DNA of 64,000 nt. Source: Scylla paramamosain. Lineage: Eukaryota; Arthropoda; Malacostraca; Decapoda; Portunidae. The translations under genes were made by a program, and so were the position numbers. The stretch spans positions 13,114,501 through 13,178,500 of the forward strand of contig NC_087192.1 of assembly GCF_035594125.1 (NCBI RefSeq). The letters run 5' to 3'. The notes under the pieces were generated by a model, which did not search any database, had not been told where the DNA came from, and was given only the letters and a program-made list of their open reading frames with translations. Below, piece by piece: positions 28,801 to 41,600 of the stretch. Position 1 is the first letter of the stretch; every line of letters starts with the position of its first letter.

Positions 28801-31800
28801 GTTTTTTCAGTGTTTTACGTAGAAAAACGCTAAAACGGATGCAAAACAACCAATATCAAGAAATAGAAAAACATTACCAAAAAGGTATATTTAACGTGTA
28901 TTTGAGCTTGTTACCTACAAAGAACGGGAAAATTGATGCAAAGCACTCTATATTAGAAAACAAAAAGGACTTTGCAAGAAAAGTGTATAATGAGTTTTTT
29001 ATAGTTCAAACGAACCAAAAGGCAAAAAACACAAAAACTCGTGTATATGGAGGTTCCTAGATACCAAAATGCTGAAACTTATGAATAACACTCTTAATTG
29101 ACAAACAGAACAAAGTTACTAAATGCATGCATTTTGATTGCTTTTCACATTCTTAGTTACCAAAACCCCAAATTGCATGCAAAACTACCTTTATGTGAGA
29201 AAAAAATGATATTACCAGTAAAGTGTCTTTTAAGTGTTTTTGAGCGTGATAGGCAATAAAGCACTAAAAAGCAGGGTAATCATATTACATTGGAATAACA
29301 CCAATTTATACCAAAACCTTGCCTTTAAGTGTTTTTGAGCTCCTTATATAACAAACCGCTAAAACGCATGCAAAACAAACTTTATGGAGAAACAGAATAA
29401 CATTACCAAAAACATGTATTTTGAGTGTTTGTGATCATGTTATTTATAAAAACGCTTAAATACATGCAAAGAACATTATGTTTTTTGAGTGTTTTGTAAA
29501 GCGTGTTAGGCAATAAAGCACTAAAAAGCAGGGTAATAACATTACATGGGAATAAAAACAACTTTTACCGAGAACTTGTCTTTAAGTGTTTTTGAGCTCA
29601 TTACATACCAAAACACAAAAAACGCATGCAAAACACCTTTTATGGAGAAACAGAATAAAATTACCAAAAACATATATTTTAAGAGTTTAGATCATGTTAT
29701 CTATAAAAACGCTTAAATACATACAGAGAACCTTATGTTTGCGAAACGAAAGGACATTACGAGAAATGTGTATTATAAGTGTTTTTAAGTTCCTTAAGTA
29801 CCAAAAAGTTAAAACCCACAAATAACACTTTTTATTAAAAAAAAAAAAAAAATGTAAGAAAATAAAAAAATAGGAATTTTTCTTTTTTGTTATTCATCTC
29901 CATTAGGTACCGAGATTCCAAACTTCTGGGAAAATCCAGGGCTATTATATGATAAAAGAAAATTTAAAAAAAAGTTAATTTTAGCTTTTTTTTCGGACTG
30001 TTATATACCAAACTCTAAAGTGCATCCAAAGACTCCTATATGACGAAATTAAACGACCTTACCAGAAATCTGTTTTTTGAGTGTTTTTCAGCATGTTAGG
30101 CACCAAAACGATAAATAATAAGGAACTCACTCTATATGGGAATCCAAAACAAAATTGCTGAAAATGTGTCTTTTCAGTGTTTTACGTAGAAAAACGCTGA
30201 AACAGATGCAAACCAACCAAAATCAAGAAATAGAAAAACATTACCAAAAAAGTATATTTTGAGTGTTTTTGAGCTTGTTACCTACAAAAAAAACGGGAAA
30301 ATTGATGCAAACCACTCTATATAAGAAAAGAGAAGGACTTTGCAAGAAAAGTGTATAATGAGTTTTTTATAGTTCAAACGAACCAAAAGGCAAAAAACAA
30401 AAAACTCGTGTATATGGAGAATGTTCCTAGATACCAAAATGCTGAAACTCATGAATAACACTCTTAATTGAGAAACAGAACAACCTTAATAAATACGTGT
30501 ATTTTGAGTGCTTTTCACATTCTAAGTTATAAAAACCACAATTTGCATGGAAAAATAGATTTGTGGGAAAAAAATGACTTTACCAGAAAAGTGTCTTTTA
30601 AGTGTTTTTGAGCATGATAGGCAATAAAGCACTAATAAGGAGGGCAATCACATTACATTAGAGGAAAACGAATTTTTACCAAGAACTTGCCTTTAAGTGT
30701 TTTTGAGCTCCTTATATACCAAAACACTAAAACGCCTGCAAAACACTCTTTATGGTGAAACAGAATAATATTACCAAAAACATATATTTTGAGTGTATTT
30801 GATTATGTTACCAATGAAAACGTTTAAATAAATGCAAAGAACACTATTTTTGGGAAACGAAAGGAGATTACAAGAAACGTGTATCATGTGTGTTTTTAAG
30901 CTCATTAATTACGAAAAAGCTAAAAGCCACAAATAACACTCTTTATTGAGAAACAATAAATAAATGAAAAAAATACGATATTTTTTTTTCTTTCTTATTC
31001 ATCTTCACAGGTACCGAGATGCCAAAATTCGGCCAAATTCAGGAAATTATGTGAAATAACATTACAAAAAAGTTAAATTTAGCTTTTTTTTCGGACTATT
31101 ATGTACCAAACCCCTAAAGTGCATGCAAAGCCACCTATATGGGGAAATTAAACGTTTTTGCCAGAAAACGGTCTTATGAGTGTTTTTCAGCATCTTAGGA
31201 ACCAACCCGATGAATAACATGGAAGTCAATCTATATGGGAATCCAAAACAATATTACTAAAAACGTGTCTTTTCGGTGTTTTACGTTGAAAAACGCTAAA
31301 ACGGATGCAAATCAACCAATATGAAGGAATAAAATAACATTACCAAAAAGGTATATTTTGAGTGTTTTTGAAATTGTTACCTACAAAAAACGCGAAAATA
31401 GATGGAAAGCTCTCTATATTGGGAAGCAAAAGGACATTACGACAAACGTGTATAATGTGTGTTTTATAGTTTCACAAGAACTACAAGGCAAAAAACGCAA
31501 AAACTCGTGTATATAGAGAAGTTTCTTACATTCCAAAATGCTGAAACTCTGGGACAACACTTTTAATTGAGAAACAAAACAATCTTACTAAATGCGTGTA
31601 TTTTGAGTGCTTTTCACGTTCTTAGTTACCAAAACCCCAAATTCCATGCGAAACCAGCTTTATGTGGGAAAAAAATGACATTGCCAGAAAAATGTCTTTT
31701 GAGTGGTTTTGAGCGTGTTAGGCAATAAAGCACTAAAAAGCAGTGCAATCACATTACATTGAAATAAAACCAATTTTTAACAAGAACTTGCTTTCAAGTG

Positions 31801-33148
31801 TATTTGAGCTTCTTATATACCAAAACACTAAAATGCATGCAAAATACACTTTATGGTGAAACAGAATAACATTACCAAAAACATGTATTTTGAGTGTTTT
31901 TGATCATGTTTCCAATAAAAACGCTTAAATACATGCAAAGAACCCTATTTTTGGGAAACGAAAGGACATTACGAGAAACGTGTATTATGAGTGTTTTTAA
32001 GTTCATTAAGTACGAAAAAGCTAAAAGCCACAAATTACACTCTTTATTGAGAAAAAAAAAACAATACGATATTTTTTTTTCATTCTTATTCATCTTCACA
32101 GGTAAGGAGGTGTCAAACTTCGGGCAAAGTTCAGGAAATTATATAAAATAAGAACATTATCAAAAAAGTTACAATTAGCTTTTTTTTTGGACTGTTATGT
32201 ACCAAACCCCTAAATTGCATGCAAAGCCACCTATATGGGGAAATTAAACGTCTTTGCCAGGAAACTGTCTTATGAGGGTTTTTCAGCATGTTAGGAACCA
32301 ACACGATAAAACCCAAGGAAGTCAATCTATATAGGAATCAAAAACAAAATTACTGAAAACGTGTCTTTTTGGTGTATAACGTAGAAAACGCTAAAACGGA
32401 TGCAAATTAACAAAAATGAAGAAATACAATAACATTACCAAAAAGGTATATTTTGAGTGTTTTTGAAATTGTTACCTACAAAAAACACGAAAATGGATGG
32501 AAAGCACTCTATATTGGGACACAAAAGGCACCAAAAAGCATGTTAGGCACCAAAACGATAAATAATATGAAAGTCACTCTATATGGAAATCCAAAACAAA
32601 ATTACTAGAAACGTGTCTTTTACAAGATTTACGTAGAAAAACGCTAAAACGGATGCAAACCAACCAATATGAAGAAATAGAATAACATTACCAAAAAATA
32701 TATTTTTTGTTTTATTGAGCTAGTTATATAAAAAAACGTGAAAATATATGCAAAGCACTCTATATAAGGAAAAAAAAAACATAACGAGAAACGTGTATAA
32801 TGAGTGTTTTATAGTTTCACCAGAATCACAAGGCAAAAAACGCAAAAACTCGACTATATGGAGAAGTTTCTTAGATACCAAAATACTGAAACTCATGAAT
32901 AACACTCTTAATCAAGAAATAGAAGAACCTTACTAAATGCGTGTATTTTGAGTGTTTTTTTACATTCTTAGTTACCAAAACCCCAAATTCCATGCGAAAC
33001 TAGCTTTATGTGGGAAAAAAATGACATTACCAGAAAAGTGTCTGAGTGTTTTTGAACAAGTTAGGCAGTAAAGCACTAAAAAGCAGGGCAATCACATTAC
33101 ATGGGAATAAAACCAACTTTTACGAAGAACTTGCCTTTTAGTGTTTTG

Positions 33149-33589
33149 ACACGCATTTAGTAAGGTTCCTCTGTTTCCCAATTAAGAGTGTTATTCATGA
33201 GTTTCAGCATATACACGAGTTTTTGCGTTTTTTGCCTTGTGGTTTTTTTGAACTATAAATTATTTATTATACACTTTTCTCGCAATGTCCCTTTGTTTCC
33301 CAATATAGAGTGCTTTGTATCCATTTTCCCGTTTTTTTGTAGGTAACAAGCTCAAAAACACTCAAAATATACATTTTTGGTAATGTTTTTCTGCTTCTTG
33401 ATATTGGTTGGTTTGTATCAGTTTTAGCGTTTTTCTACGTAAAACACTGAAAAAGACACGTTTTCACTAATTTTCTTTTGGATTCCCACATAGAGTTTAT
33501 AGTTTTGGTGTCTAACATTCTGAAAAAAACACTCAAGAGACAGATTTCTGGTAAGGTCTTTAATTTCCTCATATGGGACGCTTTGCATG
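33149..33589 (-). repeat. Inverted cassette, copy 3
   Basis: This is the copy of cassette 2 carried by the second 11.35 kb duplication unit, with the same 441 bp length, entry and exit junctions, and internal 36 bp deletion in subunit L. Confidence 0.88.
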
Positions 33590-33641
33590 TCTTTTTAGTG
33601 TTTTTGGACATGTTACGGAATAAACCATTAAAAGCCTGGGC

Positions 33642-36600
33642 AATCACATTACATGGGAATAAAACCAAATTTTACCAAAAAACTTGCCTTTAAATGTTTT
33701 TGAGCTCCTTACGTACCAAAACGCTAAAACGCATGTAAAATACATTTTATGGAGAAACAGAATTACATTACCAAATATATGTATTTTGAGTGTTTTTGAT
33801 CATGTTATCTATAAAAACGCTTAAATACATGCAAAGAACCTTATGTTTGGGAAACGAAAGAACATTACGAGAAACGTGTATTATGAGTGATTTTTAAGTT
33901 CTTTCAGTACTAGAACCCACAAATAATAAAATAAATAAATAAATAAATAAAACAAATAAAACCCACAAATAACACTCATTAGAAAATATAACCAGAAAAT
34001 ATTACCAGAAAAGTGTCTTTTGAGTGTTTTTGAGCGTGTTAGGCAATAAAGCACTAAAAAGCAGGGTAATCACATTACATGGGAATAAAAACAACGTTTA
34101 CCAAGAACTTGCCTTTAAATGTTTTCAGCTCATTACATACCAAAACGCTAAAACGCATGCAAAACTCCTTTTATGGAGAAACAGAATAAAATTATCAAAA
34201 CCATAAATTTTGAGGGTTTTCATCATGTTATCTATAATAACGCTTAAATACATACAAAGAACCTTAAGTTTGCGAAACGAAAGGACATTACGAGAAATGT
34301 GTATTATAAGTGTTTTTAAGTTGCTTAAGTACCAAAAAAGTTAAAACCCACAAATAACACTTTATTTAGAAACAAAGTAAGAAAATAAAAAAAATAGGAT
34401 TTTTTTTTTTTTGTTATTCATCTTCATAGGTACCGAGATGTCAAAATTCTGGGAAAATTCAGGGCTATTATATGATAAAAGAAAATTATTAAAAAAGTTA
34501 AGTTTAGCTTTTTTTTCGGACTGTTATATACCAAACCATAAAGTGCATCCAAAGACTCCTATATGAGGAAATTAAACGACCTTACCAGAAATCTATTTTT
34601 TGAGTGTTTTTCAGCATGTTAGGCAACAAAACGATAAATAATAAGGAACTCACTCTATATGAGAATCCAAAACAAAATTGCTCAAAACGTGTCTTTTCAG
34701 TGTTTTACGTAGAAAAACGCTAAAACGGATTGAAACCAACCAATATCAAGAAATAGAAAAACATTACCAAAAAAGTATATTTTGAGTGTTTTTGAGCTTG
34801 TTACCTACAAAAAACGGGAAAATTGATGCAAAGCACTCTATATTAGAAAAGAAAAGGACTTTGGAAGAAAAGTGTATAATGAGTTTTTATAGTTCAAACG
34901 AACCAAAATGCAAAAAACACAAAAACTCGTGGATATGGAGTAGGTTCCTAGATACCAAAATGCTGAAACTCATAAATAACACTCTTAATTGAGAAACAGA
35001 ACAACCTTACTAAATGCGTGTATATTGAGTGCTTTTCACATCCTTAGTTACCAAAAATCCCAAATTGCATGCAAAACCACCTTTATGTGAGAAAAAAATG
35101 ACATTTCCAGAAAAGTGTCTTTTAAGTGTTTTTCAGCGTGAGACGCAATAAAGCACTAAAAAGCAGGGCAATCATATTACATTGGAATAACACCAATTTA
35201 TACCAAAAACTTGCCTTTAAGTGTTTTTCAGCTCCTTATATAACAAACCGCTAAAACGCATGCAAAACAAACTTTATGGAGAAACAGAATAACATTACCA
35301 AAAACATGTATTTTGAGTGTTTTTGATCATGTTATCTATAAAAACGCTTAAATACATGCAAAGAACATTATGTTTGGGAAACAAAAGTACATTACTAGAA
35401 ACGTGTATCATGTGTTTTTTTTTTAAGTTCCTTAAGTACCAAAAACCTAAAACCCACAATATCACTCTTTATTTAGAAAATAAAAAATAAAAAAATATAA
35501 AAATTGGATTTTTTTTTTTTTTTGTTATTCATCTTCATAGGTAACGAGATGACAAAATTCTGGGAAAATTCAGGGCAATCATATGATAAAACAATATTAT
35601 CAAAAAGTTAATTTCAGCTTTTTTTTTTCGGACTGTTATGTACCAAACCCTAAAGTGCATGCAAAGCCTCCTATATAAGGAAATTAAACAACCTTACAAG
35701 AAATCTGTGTTTTGAGTGTTTTTTAGCATGTTAGGCACCAAAAGGATAAATAATAAGGAACTCACTCTATATAGGAATCCAAAACAAAGTTACTGAAAAC
35801 GTGTCTTCTCAGTGTTTTACGTAGAAAAACGCTAAAACGGATGCAAAGCAACCAATATCAAGAAATAGAAAAACGTTACTAAAAAGGTATATTTTGAGTG
35901 TTTTTGACCTTGTTACCTACAAAAAACGCGAAAATTGATGCAAAGCATTCTATATTGGGAAAGAAAAGGACATTGCAAGAAAAGTGTATAATGAGTGTTT
36001 TATAGTTCAAAAGAGAGGTTTCCTAGATACCAAAATGCTAAAACTCATATATAACACACTTAATTGAGAAACAGAACAACCTTACTAAATGCATGTATTT
36101 TCAGTGCTTTTAACATTCTTAGTTAACAAAACCCCAAATTCCATGCGAAAATCGATTGTGGGGAAAAAAAAATGACTTTACTAGAAAAGTGTCTTTTGAG
36201 TATTTTTGAGCGTAATAGGCAATAAAGCAATAAAAAGGAGGGCAATAACATAACATTGGAGTAAAACGAATTTTTACCTAGAACTTGCCTTTAAGTGTTT
36301 TTGAGGTCCTTATATACCAGAACACTAAAACGCATGGAAAACAAACTTTATAGTGAAACAGAATATAATTCCCAAAAACATGTTTTTTCAGTGTTTTAGA
36401 TCATGTTACCAATAAAAACGCTTAAATACATGCAAAGAACCCTAATTTTGGGAAACGAAAGGACATTACGAGAAACGTGTATTATGAGTGTTTTTAAGTT
36501 CCTTTAGTACCAAAAAAGCTAAAACCCAGAAATAACACTCTTTATAGAGAAAAAAAATAAAGTATATATTTTTTTATTTTTTTTTATTCATCTTCATAGG

Positions 36601-38174
36601 TACTAAGATGTCAAATTTCTGGCAAAATTCTTTGGGAATCGCAAAAAAATTACTGAAAACGTGTCTTTTTGGTGTTTTACGTAGAAAAACGCTAAAACAG
36701 ATGAAAACCAACCAATATAATGAAATACAATAACATAACCAAAGAGTGTTTTTGAGCTTGTTAACAACAAAAAAAGCGAAAAAGGATGCAAAACAGTACC
36801 TATTGGGAAAGAAAAGGACATTACGAGAAACATGTATAATGAGTGTGTTATTATTTTCGGGCAAAATAACTTTTCGTTCACAAGAACCACAAGGCAAAAA
36901 ACGCAAAAACTCGTGTATATAAAGAAGTTTCTTAGATACCAAAATGCTGAAACTCATGAATAACAATCTTAATTGAGAAACAGAACAACATTACGAAATG
37001 CATGTATTTTGAGCGTTTTTTCACATTCTTCGCAAAACCCTAAATAGCATGCGAAACTAGTTTTATGTGGGAAAAAATGACATTACCAGAAGTATCTTTT
37101 CAGTGTTTTTGAGCGTGTTAGGCAATAAAGCACTGAAAAGCAGGGCAATCATATTACAATGGAATAAAACTAACTTTTACCAAGAACTTGCCTTCAAGTG
37201 TTTTTCAGCTCCTTTTATACCAAATCGCTAAAACGCATGTAAAACACTCCTTTATGGAGAAGCAGAATAACATTATCAAAAACAAGTGTTTTGAGTGTTT
37301 TTTATCATGTTACCTATAAAAACGCTTTAATACATGCAAAGATCCCCATATTTGGGAAACGAAAGGACATTACGAGAAATGTGTATTATGAATGTTTTTA
37401 AGTTCCTTAAGTACCAAAACGTTAAAACCTACAAATAACACTTTATTAAGAAAATATAATAAATAAAAAAATAGCATTTTTATATTTTGTTATTGATGTT
37501 CATAGGTACCAAGATGCCAAAATTATGTTATGTTCCAAACCATAAAGTGTATGCAAAGCCACTTATCTGATAAAATTTAACGACTTTACAAGAAACCTGT
37601 CTTTTGAGTGTTTTTCTGCATGTTAGGCACCAAAATGATAAATAATATGAAAGTCACTCTATATGGAAATCCAAAACAAAATTACTGAAAACGTGTCTTT
37701 TAAAAGATTTACGTAGAAAAACGCTAAAACGGATGCAAACCAAGCAATATGAAGAAATAGAATAACATTACCAAAAAAGTATATTTTGTGTGTTATTTAG
37801 CTTGTTACATAAAAAAAAACGCGTGTATAATTTATAGTTTCATCACAATCACAAGGCAAAAAAAGCAAACACTCGACTGTATGGAGAAGTTTTTAAGATA
37901 CCAAAATACTGAAACTCATGAATAACACTCTTAATCAAGAAACAGAACAACCTTACTAAATGCGTGTATTTTGAGTGTTTTTTTACACTCTTAGTTACCA
38001 AAACTCCAAATTCCATGCGAAACTAGCTTTATGTGGGAAAAAAATGACATTACCAGAAAAGTGTCTTTGAGTGTTCTTGAGCGTGTTAGGCAATAAAGCA
38101 CTAAAAAGCAGGGAAATCACATTACATGGGAATAAAACCAACTTTTACGAAGATTTTGTCTTTTAGTGTTTTTG
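33642..38174 (+). repeat. Long-HOR satellite block, plus orientation
   Basis: Plus-oriented HOR units with subunit A near 35,037, 36,110, 37,020 and 37,981. Irregularities include a local duplication around ACCCACAAAT with an (AAAT)n run at about 33,927-33,970. A direct E to A join follows at about 33,983-34,000. Parts of subunits J and K are missing near 36,013 and 37,820. A degenerate copy of the hairpin K variant lies near 36,870. No gene is seen. Confidence 0.87.
33927..33970 (+). repeat. (AAAT)n run with local duplication in subunit E
   Basis: Several AAAT repeats separate two copies of ACCCACAAAT. It is an enlarged version of the A-rich, AAAT-containing run that sits at the E/F boundary of nearly every 1.1 kb unit. 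Slippage in this run is the likely cause. Confidence 0.75.
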
Positions 38175-38639
38175 ACACGCATTTAGTAAGGTTGCTCTGT
38201 TTCTCAATTAAGAGTGTTATTCATGAGTTTCAGCATTTTGGTATATAGGAAACTTCTCCATATACACGAGTTTTTGCGTTTTTTACCTTGTGTTTTCTTT
38301 AAACTATAAAACATTCATTGTACACTTTTCTCGCAATATCCCTTTCTTTCCCAATATAGAGTGTTTTTTATCAATTTTCGCTTTTTTTTTTGTAGGAAAC
38401 AAGCACACAAACACTTAAAATATACATTTTTGGTAATGTTTTTCTGCTTCTTGATATTGGTTAGTTTATATTATTTTTAGCGTTTTTCTACGTAAAACAC
38501 TGAGAAGAAACGTTTTCAGTAATTTTCTTTTGGATTCCCACTTAGAGTGAGTTCCTTATTATTTATCGTTTTGGTGCTTAATATGCTGAAAAACACTCAG
38601 AAGACATATTTCTTGTAAGGTCTTTAATTTCCTCATATG
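38175..38639 (-). repeat. Inverted cassette, copy 4
   Basis: The entry junction (TTTTAGTGTTTTTG then ACACGCATTTAG) matches cassette 1, and the subunit L region deleted in cassettes 2 and 3 is intact here. The exit differs: TTTCCTCATATG runs directly into TTTGTGAGCGTG, so about 30 bp at the original right junction is lost. Length is 465 bp. Confidence 0.85.
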
Positions 38640-41600
38640 TTTGTGAGCGTGTTACGCAATAAAGCCCTAAAAGCCAGGGCAATCACATTACATGGGAATA
38701 AAACCAAATTTTACCAAGAACTTGCCTTCAAGTGTTTTTGAGCTCGTTACATACCAAAACGCTAAAACGCATGCAAAATACATTTTATGGAGAAACAGAA
38801 TAACATTACCAAATACATGTATTTTGAGTGTTTTTTTTTTATCATGTTATGTATAAAAACGCTTAAACACATACAAAGAACCTTATGTTTGGGAAACGAA
38901 AGAACATTACGAGAAACGTGTATTATGAGTGATTTTTAAGTTCCTTCAGTACCAAAAAGCTAAAACCCACAAATAACACTCTTTAGAAAAATAAATAAAT
39001 AAAAAAAAATGGGATTTTTTTTTTTTGGTTATTTATCTTCATAGGTACCGAGATGCTAAAATTCTGCCAAAATTCACGGAATTTATGTGGAAAAAAGAAT
39101 ATTATTATAGAAGTTAATTATAGCTTTTTTTTCGGATTGTTATGTACCGAACCCTAAAGTCACCTATATAAGGAAGTTAAAGGACTTTACCAGAAACCTG
39201 TCTTTTCAGTGTTTTCAGCATGTTAGGCACCAAAACGATAAATAATATGGAAGTCAGTCAATATGTGAATCGAAAAGAAAATTACTGAAAACGTGTCTTT
39301 TCAGTGTTTTACGTAGAAAAACGCTAAAGCGGATACAAACCATCCTTTATGAAGAAATAGAATAACATTACCAAAAAGATATATTTTGAATGTTTTTGAG
39401 CTTGTTACCTACAAAAAATGCAAAAATGTATGTAAAGCACTCTATATTAGGAAACAAAAGGACATTAGGAGAAACGTGTATAATGAGTGTTTTATAGTTT
39501 TAAAAGAATCACAAGGCAATAAACGCAAAAACTCGTGTATATAGAGAAATTTCTTAAATACCAAAATGAATAAATGCATGAATAACACTTTTATTTAGAT
39601 AAACAGAACTACCTTACCAAATTGTGTATTTTGAGTATTTTTCACATTCTTAGTTACGAAAATGCCAAATTACATGCGAAACTACCATCATTTGGGAAAA
39701 AAATGACATTACCAGAAAAGTGTCTTTTGAGTGTTTTTCAGCGTGATATGCAACAAAGCACTAAAAAGCAGAACGATCACATTACATGGGAATAAAACCA
39801 ACTTTTACGAAGAATTTGCCTTTAAGTGTTTATTAACCCCTTATATACCAAACCGCTAAAACGCATGCAAAACAAACTTTATGGAAAAACAGAATAACAT
39901 TACCATAAACATGTATTTTGAGTGTTTTTGATCATGTTATCTATAAAAACGCTAAAGTACATGCAAAGAACATTATGTTTGGGAACCAAATGGACATTAC
40001 GAGAAACGTGTATTATGAGTGTTTTTTAAGTTCCTTAAGTACCAAAAAGCTAAAACCCACAAATAACACTCTTTATTTAGAAAATAAAAATAAAAATAAA
40101 ATGAATTAAATAAATAGAATTTTTTTTTTTTGTAATTCATATTCATAGGTACCGACATGCCAAAATTCTGGGAAAATTCAGGGCAATTATGTGATAAAAG
40201 AATATTATCAAAAAAGTTAATTTCAGCTTTTTTTTTCGAACTGTTATCTACCAAACCCTAAAGTGCATGCAAAGCCTCCTATATGAGGAAATTAAACGAC
40301 CTTAAAAGAAATCTGTCTTTTGAGTGTTTTTTTCAGAATTTTAGGCACCATAACGATAAATAAATAAGTAACTCACTTTATATGGGAATCCAAAACAAAA
40401 CTACTGAAAACGTGTCTTCTCAGTGATTTACGTAGAAAAACGCTAAAACGGATGCAAACCAACCAATATAAAAAAATAGAAAAACATTTCCAAAAAATGT
40501 ATATTTTGAGTATTTTTGAGCTTGTTACCTACAAAAAACGCGAAAATTGATGCAAAGCACTCTATATTAGGAAATAAAAAGGACATTGCAAGAAAAGTGT
40601 ATAATGAGTGTTTTATAGTTCAAAAGAACAAAAAGGCAAAAAACGCAAAAACATGTGGATATTGAGAAGTTCCCTAGATACGAAAATGCCAGACTCATGA
40701 ATAACATTCCTAATTGAGAAACAGAACAACCTTACTAAATGCGTGTATTTTGAGAGCTTTTTACATTTTTAGTTACCAAAACCCCAAATTGCATGCAAAA
40801 CCAGCTTTATGTGAAAAAAAATGACATTACCAGAAAAATGTCTTATGAGTGTTTTTGAGCATGATAGCCAATAAAGCACTAAAAAGCAGGGCAATCACAT
40901 TACATTTGAATAAAACCAATTTTTATCAAGAACTTGCCTTTAAGTGTTTTTGAGCTCCTTATATACTAAACCGCAAAAACGCATGCAAAACAAACTTTAT
41001 GGAGAAACAGAATGAAATTACCAAAAACATGTATTTTCAGTGTTTTTGATCATGTTATCTATAAAAACGCTTAAATACATGAAAAGAACCTTATGTTTGG
41101 GAAACAAAAGGACATTACGAGAAACGTATATTATGAGTGTTTTTAAATTTGTTAAGTACCAAAAACCTAAAACCCACTCTTTATTTAGAAAAAATAAATA
41201 AATAAATATGAAATTTTTTTTTTTTTATTCATCTTCATAGGTACCGAAATGCCAAAATTCTGGGAAAATTCAAGACAATTATATGATAAGAAAATATTAT
41301 CAAAAAAGTTGATTTTAGCTTTTTTTTCGGACTGTTATGTACCAAACCCTAAACTGCATGCAAGGCCTTTTATATAAGGAAATTAAACGACCTTACCAGA
41401 AATCTGTCTTTTGAGTGTTTTTCAGCATGTTAGGCACCAAAATGATAAATAATAAGGAACTCACTTTATATGGGAATCCAAAACAAAATCATTGAAAACG
41501 TGTCTTCCCAGTGTTTTACGTAGAAAAACGCTAAAATGGGTGCAAACCAACCATTATCAAGAAATAGAAAAAACATTACCAAAAAGGTATATTTTGAGTG

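Larger units (their letters stand above)
22293..33641 (+). repeat. 11.35 kb segmental duplication, copy 2
   Basis: Direct tandem repeat of 10,865-22,292. In sampled stretches the copies differ mostly in A or T run lengths, with only occasional substitutions, so identity is well above that between neighbouring HOR units. A 79 bp deletion at 22,694-22,695 is the main structural difference. The copy ends within subunit B at 33,642-33,664. After that point the sequence no longer follows what comes after copy 1. The duplication is recent relative to the array. Confidence 0.93.

Noticed and set aside
36574..36966. Open frames of 60-136 codons on both strands, including this one of 130 codons, sharing peptide words such as [10 protein letters not shown] and FVGNKLKNT
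   Set aside because: The shared words are translations of the satellite subunit in one frame. Units of about 95 bp shift frame at every step, similar frames occur on both strands, and none resembles a known domain. Sequence similarity is explained by the DNA repeat.
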